Positions 22,322 through 34,028 are shown, counted from the stretch's first letter. The stretch: 64,000 nucleotides of DNA from Plecoglossus altivelis (GCA_036571765.1 BROE01000022.1:4379861-4443860); one strand, 5' to 3'. Numbers and translations are program-made. The notes: a model not told the origin generated them from the sequence alone.

Positions 22322-22390
22322 CTTCTCTCTCTCTCTCTCTCTCTCTCACTCATTCACTCACTCACTCACACACACACACACACACACACC
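22034..22390. repeat. (TG)n, (CT)n and (CA)n blocks
   Basis: TG with GCGTG units at 22034-22104; CT at 22258-22346, in which TTTCTGTCTCCTTCTCTC occurs twice; (CTCA)n at 22346-22368; CA at 22367-22389. Confidence 0.9.
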
Positions 22391-23735
22391 ACAAATAGGC
22401 GCCCAGAGATGCACTCAGGCACATGCTCACACACACTCTGTATAAACGAGTGCCTAGGAGAAAGTGACTCATGTTGTGAGGACAGAAACAATAGTTAAGC
22501 ATTTGAAACAGGTTTGTCAAGCAGAACTGGTCACTACAGCCTCAAGGATGATGCAGGTTATCCATCTGCCTCGTGTTTCAGACAAACACTCATCAGAGTT
22601 TCACAATGTTACGATGCCGAAGTCCGTCGTCCATTGACAGAGTTGCCATTCTTGTCTTGGACGCAAGCAACAAGAACAAAACAACACTTGGCGCACGATC
22701 CGCTGAGGCGAATCGATAACGAGAGACCGCGACGCATCAAATGGTATTAAGTCAGTCTGAGAGATTCAGACTTCTAGGTATGGTAGTAAATCTGTGATTG
22801 ATTTCATAATTTCGCCATCAATTAAAACCATACAGCTAACTCTCCGCCCTCCTGACGTTCTCAGATCAATCACTCGAAAAGCGAAGCCAATCAAAGTCCT
22901 CACCGAGCCAGGAGGAAAGAGGGCTGGTGTGAGCGACCTCCAGTGAATAACTGATTGTTACTGAATTGCTGTGACAGAACAAAAGGGGCCTCCTTACCTG
23001 TTCACATTACACCACAATTATCCTTCTCGTTCATTTCACGGGGAGGGGAGGAGGGGGGGGTAGAAGCCAGATTTTCCTTGGTGTTGCACAGCAATGACAG
23101 ACAACACTGGATGGGTTTGCAACAGGGTTTATTAAAAATTGATTTGTTTTCTTTTGTGTTCTCATTCGAAAGGCGAAGTTAATCATGACAAGCAGTCAAA
23201 TGAAAGTGTATTCTTGACCACCAGCTGGGAGCAGCAGTGCTCACAAGCGGATGAGGCGCCAAACTAGCATATTAAAACACACAAAAACTACAGACTGCAA
23301 CCGCCGGTATGCAACTGATTAGGACCGGGATGTAGTCAAGTGCAGTTAGTGCGTTGATGGTTGCTCAAGCATCGTGTAGTAAGATGTTTGGGCTGGAGGG
23401 GTTGCATGGAGGGGAGGCGGGTGGGGATTATTATATTCTCTGGTCACAAAGCAAAACTTCTTTAAATGTACTAATTAGATGGAATAGCCCTTGGTATGAC
23501 TAGGAGTATCCCTAACTGTACAGCCAAGTGTCTCTGAGTAGAAACAGGACTTCCATCCCCTGGTTCTTAGCCCACCAGCTCAGCTCTGGTCAGGGAAACA
23601 CACTCAAGGCTGCAAAATGTTCATTACAGGCATTTGGAGGGGATTTTCCAAATCTCAATATGCAGACTGTTCTGGGCTAAAGGCCAAATGAGACTAAGGT
23701 ATTAAGATTGCGTGTGTTTGTGTGTGTGTTAGAGA
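22391..23735. other. Repeat-poor unique block, possible regulatory DNA
   Basis: 1.3 kb without microsatellites apart from a G run near 23048. Segments with CNE character: 22795-22880 (TTGATTTCATAATTTCGCCA, CATCAATTAAAACC) and 23430-23500 (ACTAATTAGATGG). No coding frame recognised. Confidence 0.35.
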
Positions 23736-23936
23736 AATGTAGAGAAAGAATGAGAGAGAGAGAGAGAGAGAGAGAGGGAAGGGGGGGGGAAGACAGAGGG
23801 AGAGAAGAGAGAGAAGGAGGAGGAGAGAAAGAGAGCGAGAGAGAGGAGAGAGACCGAGAGAACGGGAACTAATGTGGGGGGGGTACCTGGTAGCTCGAAG
23901 AGCGAAAGAGACGGTTAAGGAGCTGAAGAAAGAGAG

Positions 23937-23982
<46 letters not shown>
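23736..23982. repeat. (GA)n tracts
   Basis: GA at 23749-23775 and 23930-23980, purine-rich sequence between. Confidence 0.9.
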
Positions 23983-23987
<5 letters not shown>

Positions 23988-24259
23988 ATAACATGGGGGT
24001 TGACTGGATAGGGTGAAGTTTGGTGTTTTGGAAACCCGTGAGGAAAGGAAGTTTAGAGAGGTAGAGGCAGAGTGAGATATGAGGTAGGGTTAGGGTTGAG
24101 TGGAGGGGGTGGAGGGTGAGTCAGGTTGGGCAGGGTTGAGTGAATGATGGTTCGGTTGAATTCTGTTGATGCAAGAAGGTTACGTTTGAGGGTTGGGGCC
24201 TTGTCTATCTTGGGGAGTGTGTTAGATCTGGGTGCAGGATAGGGGACATGTTAGGAAGG

Positions 24260-24260
<1 letters not shown>

Positions 24261-24334
<74 letters not shown>

Positions 24335-24354
24335 TGAGTGAGTGAGTGAGTGAA
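24261..24354. repeat. (TG)n then (GTGA)n microsatellite
   Basis: About 72 bp of perfect TG followed by five GTGA/GAGT tetranucleotides. Confidence 0.95.
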
Positions 24355-24417
24355 TATGTGGATAAGGGAGATGGGAGAGGCAGTTTGGGGCTTCTGACTG
24401 TCATTGACATTTTCCAG

Positions 24418-24580
24418 AAGGTCCTCTCATTCCATGAAGCAGATCTTCACCTCCATCCTAATGATGCCCTGCCAGCCATCACAGAGACGAACGCCGGCAC
24501 CTGCCAATCACTCGTTACCGCGGAGATCCATGGCCAGCATCCCTTGGCAGTCGTCGTGATCGACACCCTGGAGGGGAGGA
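24418..24580 (+). other. Candidate orphan exon or CNE
   Basis: A 163-nt unique island between a TG array and a GA array. It has acceptor-like ACATTTTCCAG ending at 24417, branch-like CTGAC/TTGAC upstream, donor-like GTAAGAG from 24581, and one fully open frame with mostly G/C third bases (it includes HLHPNDALPAITETNAGTC). On the minus strand the CT array also ends in a plausible acceptor (CCCCTCCAG), so direction is unsettled. I do not recognise the peptide; a highly conserved enhancer is an equal alternative. Confidence 0.25.
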
Positions 24581-24584
24581 GTAA

Positions 24585-25021
24585 GAGAGGGAGAGAGAGA
24601 GAGAGAGAGGGAGGAGGGAGTGAGTGAAGGGAGGAGAGAGAGGGAGAGAGAGGGAGAGAGAGAGGGAGGAGGGATGGAGTGAAGGGAGGAGAGAGAGGGA
24701 GAGAGAGAGAGTGAGAGAGGGAGGGGAGTGAGTAAGGAGGAGAGAGAGGAGAGAGGAGAGAGGAGGAGGGGAGGAGTAAGAGAGGGAGAGAGAGAGAGAG
24801 AGAGGGAGGAGGGAGTGAGTGAAGGGAGGAGAGAGAGGGAGAGAGAGGGAGAGAGAGAGGGAGGAGGGATGGAGTGAAGGGAGGAGAGAGAGGGAGAGAG
24901 AGAGAGTGAGAGAGGGAGGAGGGAGTGAGTGAAGGGAGGAGAGAGAGGGAGAGAGAGAGAGAGAGAGAGAGGGAGGAGGGAGTGAGTGAAGGGAGGAGAG
25001 AGAGGGAGAGAGAGAGAGCGA
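24585..25021. repeat. Polypurine higher-order repeat (about 195-bp unit)
   Basis: GA/GGGAGGAGGGAGTGAGTGAAG sequence. The block beginning GGAGGAGTAAGAGAGGG at about 24574 recurs at about 24771, and inner blocks with GAGGGATGGAGTGAAGG recur as well. This is a tandem duplication inside a GA tract. Confidence 0.85.
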
Positions 25022-25329
25022 AGCATCAAAAGGTCAGTAGTCAGAGAAGATATCCCAACAGTGTTTATCTCCCTCTGTGTCCCTCTGATGCGAGTGATAG
25101 GGAGCTTCCTGTTGGACTCTGGGAGGTGTCAGGGGAACAGGCAGGGCAGCCATGCAGTCGCTCAGCTCCAGACCATATGCTCTTTAGCTAACTACACGTT
25201 TCATATTTATGATCAAGCGAGGAGGAAGGTCAGTTAATCACTCAAAGTACGATAGTGGTAGACCTCTCCTACACACACGCACACACACACGGACACACAC
25301 ACATACGTATGCACACTGCACACAGGCAC
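25022..25329. other. Unique spacer with short CA run
   Basis: Unique to 25265, then ACACACGCACACACAC to 25310. No feature recognised. Confidence 0.4.
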
Positions 25330-25760
25330 ACAATTAATGCCATGAATGCTTCAAGTGAATTGTTGGATGGAGGTTGAATGAATCCGCTTGAGAGCTGGTA
25401 GGTTATCGTGCAATTAGAAAACGGATGAAATGAATCCCATCCCCTCGCCATTTCCCTAAACTGTTTGATAGCTGACAACAATCTAATGGCTCTCGGACAA
25501 AACAGATCAGCCCTATCACGATCAATAAAGGCCATTAATCGGTTAATCGTGACCGATAGATGTGAAATACTCATCCCTCATACTGCATCATCTGACCAAT
25601 CTTCACCATCCAGGTCAGTTGATCACTTGACCTTTCAGGGATCAAAGGTCACCGGGTTCGTTCAGTTATCAGGCCCTTGCAGAGGAGGAAATCAAGTTGC
25701 TGGTCTTATCATGGCTCTTTGACCCCTCATTAACCTAATCTGAAGCACGATGAGAGGGAT
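25330..25760. promoter_or_regulatory. Strong conserved non-coding element candidate
   Basis: 430 bp of unique, balanced sequence rich in homeodomain-like cores: CACAATTAATGCC, GTGCAATTAGAAAACGG, CAATCTAATGGC, GGCCATTAATCGGTTAATCG. The last holds two TTAATCG half sites 9 bp apart. It also holds TTGATCACTTGACC and GATCAAAGGTCACCG; AAAGGTCA is an orphan nuclear-receptor type half site. This is among the most enhancer-like islands in the window. Motif-based inference. Confidence 0.4.
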
Positions 25761-27455
25761 CACCTGCCTGGCAGTTATCACAAACGTTTTACAACCGCAA
25801 ACAGGTTTTGTGTGGGTGAGAATCAGGTGATGGAACATTTTGTTGGGGTAGGATTTATTGAGTGTGCCTGTGTGCATGTGGGAGACAGGGGGGAGGGGGG
25901 GGAGGGAGAGGGTAAAAGGGACAGAGGGAAAAAAACGAGAAAGAAAAAAATGGGAAAGAGAGTGAGTGAGTGAGTGAGTGAGTGAGTTAGGGAAAGAAAG
26001 AAAGACAGAGAGAAGGAAAAATAAATATAATGCCAAAGATTTTCCAGCCATGGTGCTAATAGGATTAGGTATGTTGGCAGCAGGCAGCCCTCTGCTCTCT
26101 ATACTGTGGTGAAAGACAAACGTCTCTTCACTGACTGATGCTAAAGACCCCGAGGTACAAAACCCGAGAACTAGCCTTTTTACATCTAGTCACCTATCAT
26201 AAGCCATAAAGAACGTGGTCAGCTCAGGCATTCATCCACACAAAGATAAAAGTGTGGTACCAGACGGCAAAAAAAAACTAAATTACCGTCCAAACATTGT
26301 GCTTGACAAATAGGCCAAAACAGGGAGAGGAGGGTGAGTTCGATGGAGAGAGAGTGTTGGAGAAATAACTGGAAAAAACGGGAAAAAGCCGTATTACATG
26401 GTTTAGTGGGGGACTGGCTCTGATCCAGGCGACTAAAAAGGTGAGCACAGCCACTCCGAAATACACAAAAAGTAAGTACCTCTTTTCGAAGGCGACATCG
26501 TCTTTAAGTAATAACGCCCAGCAGGGGAGTCATTAAGGCCTAACTATCCGTGCTCCACTCCCACACTCATCCCCGCTCTCCCTCAAGCGGCTCCGCTGTG
26601 CGAGAACCTGCTGTCATCGACCATCCCCTGCCCCCCCCCTCTCCACACACACAGACACACACACCCCACCCCCCAACACACACAAACACGCAAGATCCCG
26701 CTGCCTTGTTTACAATAGGCCATTCTACAACAACCGCAAACAAACCGCTTCGTACATCCACGCGAAGTCAATAATCGATAAACATCTCTCTTTTCCCTCT
26801 AGTTTATTTGTAGGTATTTACAGTCCATGGGTTACAGGCGGGTCTGAGACGGAAAAGCAAAGCAGACGTGGTCAGAGTTGGTCAAGCAGGTAGGATTAAT
26901 CAAACACGGACAATGCTTCTATCTCCATGGTTAATCCTGAGAAAATAGGCCACTTACTGTGACACCAAAGAGACTAATAAGAATCAGTTGTAGGAGTAGC
27001 CTCGTTGTTTTGATAACGGTTATTTTGACTCGAAACTAAACTAAACTGAACTAAACTGAAACTAACCACAGACATGCAGATTTGCTCTCAAATAATCCAT
27101 CGCGAATTTGGCTGTAATTTTCGTTATATTAGACATCGGTCCCCCGTTTCATAAAATATAGACATTTTAAGTAGCCTAGCCTACGTCAAAACTGGATGTA
27201 ATACGAACCTTGGAAATGACGAATGGTTGGCCTTTTCACAACGCAACTGTGGGTGTTGAAATTATGTCATTTCAGAACTGGACAGCTCCAGCGGGGAGCT
27301 CCGGGGCGCCGAAGCGTAATGACCTGCGTTTATCTACTCGAACATTACAGAGTTATTACTGATAGAAGCCGCATACTGAGAGCAGGAGAGGAAGGTTTGG
27401 TTGGCTTTCTGTGTCGCTGGCTAGCAAGTAGGTAGGCAGACAGGCAGGCATGCAG
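25761..27455. other. Mostly unique intergenic sequence
   Basis: Contains a purine-rich patch with (GAGT)n at 25885-26020, a C-rich/CA patch at 26628-26690, and otherwise unique AT-moderate DNA. Around 27034-27062 ACTAAACTAAACTGAACTAA is a short degenerate repeat. No gene recognised. Confidence 0.35.
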
Positions 27456-27472
27456 AGGCGCGAAAGAAAGGA

Positions 27473-27528
<56 letters not shown>

Positions 27529-27545
27529 AGAAAAAAGAAAGAAAG
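27456..27545. repeat. (GA)n tract with GAAA units
   Basis: AAAGAAAG leads into perfect GA at 27480-27522, then AAAGAAAGAAAG. Confidence 0.95.
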
Positions 27546-28459
27546 AAAAACCTTTAATTATGACGAAGGCCACAACTGCGGTGTTGGCAGAAAAATTGCT
27601 TTAGCCCAGGCCCCTTGGCTGAAACTTGCCTGTAGCTTACAAGTTGGGCTACATGTTGTTGTGAGGTAATTTCCTAGAAAACCGTTCCAAGAATAAGCAG
27701 CTTTGGCAATATCAATATCCCTATATAAAATTCGTTGCATTGCTTTCCTGCTGTCCGTCCAACACAGCTGAATACAAGACTACCTTTCTGTAGGGGGTTT
27801 GGGCCAAGTTTCCAAATGAGTGACAGTTCGCCTGCGCGCGGAGCTCATTCTCATGCGTTCCCGCGCGCCTCCATTATGAAGCAGCGGTGGGAAATGAGAG
27901 GTCCGCGAGCTGCTGGCGCGCTGATTACTACTCCTTGGGGACCCTCTGTTTTTTCGCCGTAATTGATAGTTAGACGTTGCTCTAATCAAATATACCGTCT
28001 GTCTCCACGATTGAGACCTATAGCCGGCCAAAAGCACACGCTTTGGCGCAATGAAGGGGTATTTTCGATTTAAGCAAAGCAGTTAACCCTTTGAACCAGT
28101 TATTTCAATTACGAGGAAATTGGGCAAATGTTGTATACTGTAACCTACTTTCAGTTCGTCTAGGCGTCTAAAACCTGCATAAGGGGCAGTGGGTATTGGA
28201 AGTGCGTCCAATTCAACAGCAAGCGGGCGAACTGAACACAATCAAACTGGATGCAAGCCATTCATTATTTATAGTCTTAAAAAATGCACGTTTCTTTTTA
28301 ACTTTAGAGGCGGTGTGCTGTCCTGGATTTGGGGGTTCTTTATCTACATTGGAGGGGTTCTCCTCCTTTCATTGTCTGACTGACAGGAATGGCCTAAAAA
28401 CACCCCAAAACTTCCATTACCCCCAAAACGTATTCTTTCCTTTTCTCCTTTTCTCCTCT
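27546..28459. other. Unique sequence with CpG-rich patch
   Basis: 27825-27960 is CpG-rich (CCTGCGCGCGGAGCTC, TTCCCGCGCGCCTCC, GCTGGCGCGCTGATTAC). The rest is AT-moderate. A distal CpG element or an unannotated non-coding promoter is possible; no coding exon recognised. Confidence 0.3.
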
Positions 28460-29329
28460 CCCCCCCCCCCCCCCCCCGCCCCCACAAATCCCCGGTTCCC
28501 GTGGCGAGGTTGGTTTTGTGTGGTCCCAGAACTGTCCCAGTTTTGATCACTTCTCTGACGGGTTTCCCCATCCCCTCGCACCTGCGTGTCCCCTAGGTCG
28601 CTTCAGGAATGCGCTGGGGCTTGTAATCGTCTTTGTGGGGGCATTGAGTTGTACGACTGACTGAAAGTTCCCAACCTCACAGCGCGCTGGCCACTGAATG
28701 CGACTCAGCGTGGGGCGGCTCTCCAAGCTGCGGTCGCTGCCAAATTCCAACAGTGGCGCTCACAATCACTCCCACACAGAGCCCGATATACCGCCAGGCA
28801 GGAGGGATTGGGGAGGGCGAGGGAGGGTGGGGGATGGAGGGGGAGGAGGCAGGGGAGGAGAGGAGGTGACAGAGAAGAGATAAGGGAAAAGTATTACTTG
28901 AACTTTAAGCATGACTGGACTGTCTATGGGCTACACTATCCCATCAAGAAACCTTATTAGTTTATAGGCCCTACTAGTGTAAAACAGAAAGATCGCTAAC
29001 ACGACAAGCTAAGATAACCATGCATATCAGCTTCGAAAAACGAACGAGGCATTAATCAAAACCTAAACCGCGTTTTCCATGTAAGGCTTGACTTTAGCGC
29101 AACGACGGCTTTCGCAATGACATCCCCACCGTTTTTTTTCCTGGAAAAAGTTTGAAAATAGCAAATGCTAAACTTTAAGCCTACATATTTCGGCGGTGTC
29201 TGCACCGCGGTGGTGCAGCAGGCCCTTTGCTCCCGCGTGAGGGTAGAGCTGGATAGAGAGAGCGAGAGAGCGGCGCTGCGCTCGCTCCTGGAAAACCACG
29301 GGATTAAGAAGCAGCAAGATTGTTAAACA
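28460..29329. other. Unique sequence after an 18-bp poly-C
   Basis: Poly-C 28460-28477, then mixed unique DNA with a G-rich patch at 28800-28860. No gene recognised. Confidence 0.35.
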
Positions 29330-29560
29330 TGTCAACGTGTAATTGCACGATAAGGCCCTCGCGAGGAATTCATTGGCCCAGTTGCTTTCACTATTCCGCG
29401 CTAATCTCGCTCTGCACATTTGTTCTGTGCAATCTGTCTCCGTAATCTTCTGCGACAGAGCGGGCACTGAGAGCAGGCAGCTTGCTGTTTTTTTGGAGGG
29501 GGAGAACGGAGGAAATATGCAGAGGCGTGATAAAGTGACGCTAATTATCCCCATTTAGGA
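29330..29560. promoter_or_regulatory. Candidate conserved non-coding element
   Basis: Unique block with GAGGAATTCATTGGCCCAG, CGCGCTAATCTCGC, TCTCCGTAATCTTC and GTGACGCTAATTATCCCC. Dense TAAT/ATTA cores plus CpGs resemble developmental enhancers. It lies about 3.4 kb beyond the sox1 stop codon, on the 3' side. Inference. Confidence 0.35.
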
Positions 29561-30429
29561 CAGGGAGTGCAAGGGATCGGGGCTTTATGAGCAGCGCGTG
29601 TGCGCCGGAGCTGATGGCCTCCTAGTGCGGAATATATCGGTGGCTACAAGATAACAGTATCGCGGACTGGAGAGATTTATTGGGCAACCTCCCACCCCCC
29701 ACCTCATCCCCACCACTACCTACCCATCCAAACCCACCATCTTCCCCATACACCCATCCTCCACCCACGGACACGAACCCCCTCCTCTCCCCCGGTCCTC
29801 CCCTGTTTTCAGTTTCTTCTCTCACGTTGACTAGTAAATTATTCAGGTTAAATTTACCAGAACGCTCTTCTTTTTAGGCTGTGGATGTACCGTTACGCAC
29901 CCTGCCTTTACGCCCCCCCCCCCCCCCCCCCCTCAGTGTTAATCTGTATGTCTTTACATCCGTAGATAAGATAACTATAGCTAGCCCGTCCTGTGAGCTG
30001 CGTTGAGTAGGAGGACGCTGAATCCGGGGAACCTAGCCAGGAGGGTATGGGGTCCACAACACTCATTCATTTGAAACCAGTCCTTTCTCATGCCTTTCCT
30101 ATTGAATGTTTTCGATTGGGGCGGGGCATAGATGGATGGATTGGAGTAGATGTTGTACAACCACCACATTCCTGTTAACCTTCTGGCTTTCACAGCCCTC
30201 ACTGAAAACATGTATCTTGCATTGCAGAACACGCTGCTGGTCCGCTTCAGTTGGAAAGCTCCAGAAAGTCTTAATATACCAGCCTGACACAATGACTCAC
30301 CGTGTGAGCGAGATGAGGATTTCACAGCAGAAAGCATCCTTTGCAATGTTGCTAGTAAATACAGCCTTCCATGACTCAGGATGAACCCCCAACATAAATA
30401 CTGGATAACTACACGGCAGTCTGGCCTCT
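29561..30429. other. Unique sequence with C-rich runs
   Basis: Contains ACCCACCC-type pyrimidine sequence at 29690-29800 and a 20-bp poly-C at 29913-29932. The region 30290-30430 may be the body of the SINE whose tail follows, but I could not recognise its head. Confidence 0.35.
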
Positions 30430-30515
30430 GATCTTCTGCTGTACACTCAATATGCACTATATGAACGATGCTTTGGATGAAAGTATCTGCCAGATGGATA
30501 AAGTGAAAGTGAATA
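30430..30515 (+). mobile_element. SINE 3' tail fragment (teleost tRNA-derived type)
   Basis: ACGATGCTTTGGATGAAAGT followed by ATCTGCCAGATGGATAAA is a diverged copy of the tail shared by many teleost SINEs (consensus form GCTTTGGATAAAAGCGTCTG, CTAAATG). No intact RNA polymerase III A/B boxes were recognised upstream, so it is a degraded or 5'-truncated copy. Family not determined. Confidence 0.6.
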
Positions 30516-31849
30516 GACCGATGCAGTATCAAGCAGCAGTGTCCACAGACAGCCTGCTAGCTCCGTCAGATTCGGCCGAATGGGGACGAAATAGGATGAA
30601 CATGAGGAGCGCGTCAACATCAACAACCTCATTCAAACGCACGCACATAAACACACTCAAGAAGCGGTCTAGAGAGGAAATATAAACAAAATGGCCCAGC
30701 TGTTTAAAAAAAAAACACAAAAAAAACAACAACATAAAAAAATACACTCTGAACTGGTCTTTACCCAAGATTCAATGTGTCCCGCCACAGTCATTTGGGT
30801 CTGCGTCATCCTGCAGGGTACTTGTTGCTGTGTGGAAAAGACAGAGGGTGTTCCCAAGTTATCACTGCTGGAACACATGGGAGGGATTTACACATTACAA
30901 CAGTACTACTGAGGTGAATTCTATGTGATTCACATTTGGAACAGTCAGGGTTCTTTTTTTGGGGTGTCTCTTTCAGAACTCACTCCCGTTGAAGTTTTAG
31001 TTTTAGTTGAAGTCCTATTGCCATTTCGACCAGAAAGTAACCGAAACAACTATTATAGCTCTAAAGGTGTAGACTACCCAACACATGCCCATATTGAGAT
31101 GCGTTTACTTTGTCATCCAAAACGAGAGAACTCTCATGCACACACTGTTTGTCTTGCTTCCAGTCTGTAACATTTATTCCAATTTCTAGACTTATTGATT
31201 TTGGACATTAAAACAAATTCAATAGCACTAAAACATGGAAATGGTTCAGGGTGATTAGCAATGATAAAACCACACAAGAAGACGATAGGAAGATACAGCT
31301 AACAGATATGGTCAAGACTAGCCTATACAGTCTTGGATATAAATAAATCCTTTTGAGATTCTTTTAAGACACAAAACTCTCTCTTCCTCGTCTTCCTGTC
31401 ATGAAACTCCCACCATATTTTCCCACCAGGAAACATGCTGGTTGGAGTGCAGCTAGGACACTGATTGTTTGAGGATTCATTAGAACATCCCATAGCGGTT
31501 TCTAACACTTCCTATCCACTGCTATAGGCTTTGTCATAGGATCAGGGCTTATGTTGGAACTTTGACCCCTGATGCCATGCGAAGGAAAAAGCGAACTTTT
31601 ACTCTTTTCCCACATGGCCCATTTGAGAGACACAAAGATCTAGCCTCTTCTGTATATAGGATTACACTCATGTATAGATGTTTTCATTAGGGAGGTCTCA
31701 GCCTAACATAGGTTATGTGGAGGAAACACAAACCAATAACACCAGAAGGGGTAAATCAGTTACGCAAATTAATGAATAAATTAAAGACCTCTGAGATTAA
31801 GAGCTGTAGGTTAAGCAAATACAAGTTATTCAAGAATACTCTTCACCGT
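30516..31849. other. Unique repeat-poor sequence 3' of sox1
   Basis: AT-moderate unique DNA with an A-rich patch at 30700-30745. No protein-coding signal. A minus-strand AATAAA (TTTATT at 31173-31178) could be a distal polyadenylation signal if the sox1 3' UTR is long. Confidence 0.4.
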
Positions 31850-32999
31850 TGAGTGTTTATTAAAAGCTAAGCACTGATATGTATCAAATCAAATGTAATA
31901 AATATTGGCAGAGCAATTTATTTCAATCGCTTGCATGGCATAGCTCGTACGCAGCAAGTCCTTTTAAGCATCAAAAAGCAACATAAATGTGAATTATAAC
32001 GTCTTCGCTCAGATATGCCTACAAGTACAGCCAAATGTGCTGCTATATATTAAAGTCACAATTCTGTCACCTTGGATATTTGTGAAGCTCTGTGAAATTG
32101 GAGAAGCCGGTGATAATATACCTCAAGACCATCGTATCTGTTTTGGCGAAGAATCATTTCCTTTACCCATAAGAAACCAAAACAAATCTTCATATACTAG
32201 CTACCTCATACTTTTGATTTGTTGTTTAGAAATTAAGATTCATGAATTGCATGAGAATTAATGTTATAATTTTTTCCCACGTAAACAAATGTCCTTTAGG
32301 TCACTTTGTGCCAAGGACACCTTCTCGTGATTTTAAAGAGTTTGTCTAAACCTCGACATTTTATTTGCAAGATATTATGAAGTCAAAATAATCAACCTAA
32401 GATCAGATTTAAGAACCAGAGCAACAGGGTGAAATTTATTCAATTATAATTCAGCGCATTTCAGGGCCTGTCATTTTCAGAAAAGCATTTTGTAAATTAG
32501 GATATACAACAGCAGTTGCCCGTCAGTCTTTCAAATATGCAAATTATTCACAATTTACAATAAGTATTACAACAAAAGAGATCTTTTTGATAATTAATAG
32601 ACATGTAAACGAACATGTTTACAAATGTTGGGGGAGCGAGAGAGATGAAAATCCCAATGCATGATAATGACACAACTTATTTTCAATAACTTACAATGAA
32701 CCAAAATAACGTGACAATTAACCTCATGTCTCCATTAAGGGGGCATCAACTTCAACTAAAATGAGAGTTAGTAAAATGGACAAAATGATACACAATAACC
32801 AATATTTTAAACTAATTTCATTCGAGTAGCCTACCATAGTTTCAAAATTAAAAAAGTCCAAACGGAGATAGGATTCACCTTTCATTTACAAGGAGCATAA
32901 TCGTCATGTACAAAATGCAGGTGTAGGCTAGAGTCTTTTATAAAAGAGGTAAATATTTGGTTATGTGTTAGTTTGCAGTTTCCATTATCTTAGATTGTC
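31850..32999 (-). other. sox1: Probable sox1 3' untranslated region
   Basis: AT-rich, repeat-free sequence directly after the sox1 TAG stop on the minus strand. Minus-strand AATAAA polyadenylation hexamers (TTTATT on plus) lie at 32435-32440, 32360-32365, 31917-31922 and 31856-31861, about 560, 640, 1080 and 1140 nt past the stop. SOX1 transcripts are intron-less with long 3' UTRs in vertebrates, so this assignment is reasonable, but the true end is not determined. Confidence 0.5.
32537..32560. promoter_or_regulatory. POU octamer with nearby SOX-type cores
   Basis: ATGCAAAT (32537-32544) is followed within 20 bp by two ACAAT cores (TATTCACAATTTACAATAAG). SOX and POU factors bind composite sites of this kind. 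It lies in the presumed sox1 3' UTR. Spacing differs from the classical SOX2/OCT4 element, so this is only a candidate. Confidence 0.25.
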
Positions 33000-34028
33000 C
33001 TAAATGTGTGTGAGAGGGACCGTTCCGTTCACACCGGCCGTCGCGCTCTGGTAATGTTGCGGCAGGGCGTGTAGTCTACTCTGCACAGACGGATCCCCTG
33101 TCTCGCCTGTAGGTAAATACATACTTATCATCTCTCTCAAGTCTCCGGGGCAAGGACCCCGAGAGTGCGTGCTAACGGGAGGGCTTACGCTCGGCTCTGA
33201 CTTCACCAGCGACCCTAACGTTCCCATGGCGGCCGAGGAGGAGACCCCAGAACTCGGGTGCTGAGTGTAGGTGATCCCGCCGTAGCCGGACGGAGAGGCG
33301 CTCATGTAGCTCTGAGAGTTCGAGATAGGGCTGTATTGCAGTGCAGTCATATCGTAGCGGTGCATGGGCTGCGGGTTATGTGGGTGGTGGTGGTGTGAGT
33401 GGTGGTGATGCGCTCCGCTCCCTGGGTGATGGCTGTAGGCTAGTTGAGCCTCCTGCATCATCGCCGCAGCCGCCGCCGCCGCAGCCACCTGTCCTGAGTA
33501 CGCACCGTTCGCCCAGCCGTTCATGTGCGCGTAGCCCGAGCTGGCTGAACCTCCGTGCCCCCCCGGGCTCTCAAGCCTCTGACCGACCCCGGACGAACCC
33601 ATTCCGACCCCGAGACCAACTCCACCGCCCCCTCCGGCCCCGGAGAGTAGCCCACCGGCCAGGGAGTATTTGTCCTTTTTAAGCAGTGTCTTGGTCTTCC
33701 GTCGTGGCCGGTACTTGTAATCCGGGTGTTCCTTCATATGCATAGCTCGCAACCTTTTCGCCTCATCGATAAACGGACGTTTCTCGGCCTCGGACATCAC
33801 CTTCCACTCCGCACCCAGCCGTTTGCTGATCTCGGAGTTGTGCATTTTGGGATTTTCCTGGGCCATCTTTCTCCGCTGCCCGCGGGACCACACCATGAAC
33901 GCGTTCATCGGTCTTTTGACTCTGTCCTGGTTCGCTTTAGACCCACCGTTTGGCCCCGTTTGACCCGTGGTCGTGTTCGTTTGGGGTCCTGGGGAGTGGA
34001 GGTCGGTTTCCATCATCATGCTATACAT
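33000..34028 (-). CDS. sox1: Transcription factor SOX1 (SoxB1 HMG-box protein)
   Basis: Complete single-exon gene, 342 residues, stop TAG. The N-terminus MYSMMMETDLHSPG is the SOX1 signature. The HMG box spans about residues 35-113 (RPMNAFMVWSRGQRRKMAQ through DYKYRPRRKTK); it binds and bends DNA at CATTGT-type sites in the nucleus. Next come the SoxB1 block TLLKKDKYSLAGGLL, a Gly-rich stretch (130-142), GQRLESPGG, an 8-Ala run (182-189), a His-rich run (206-215), a SUMO-type VKSE site (K276), and the activation-domain motif DLREMISMYLP (296-306) ending in GTVPLTHI. EWKVMSEAEKRP and AHMNGWANG separate it from SOX2 and SOX3. SOX1 maintains neural progenitors and acts in lens and interneurons. 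Teleosts keep sox1a and sox1b; which this is cannot be decided here. The start has a weak context (T at -3), with Met4-6 just downstream. Confidence 0.97.
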   Translation of the reverse strand: MYSMMMETDLHSPGPQTNTTTGQTGPNGGSKANQDRVKRPMNAFMVWSRGQRRKMAQENPKMHNSEISKRLGAEWKVMSEAEKRPFIDEAKRLRAMHMKEHPDYKYRPRRKTKTLLKKDKYSLAGGLLSGAGGGGGVGLGVGMGSSGVGQRLESPGGHGGSASSGYAHMNGWANGAYSGQVAAAAAAAAMMQEAQLAYSHHPGSGAHHHHSHHHHPHNPQPMHRYDMTALQYSPISNSQSYMSASPSGYGGITYTQHPSSGVSSSAAMGTLGSLVKSEPSVSPPVSTHSRGPCPGDLREMISMYLPTGETGDPSVQSRLHALPQHYQSATAGVNGTVPLTHI

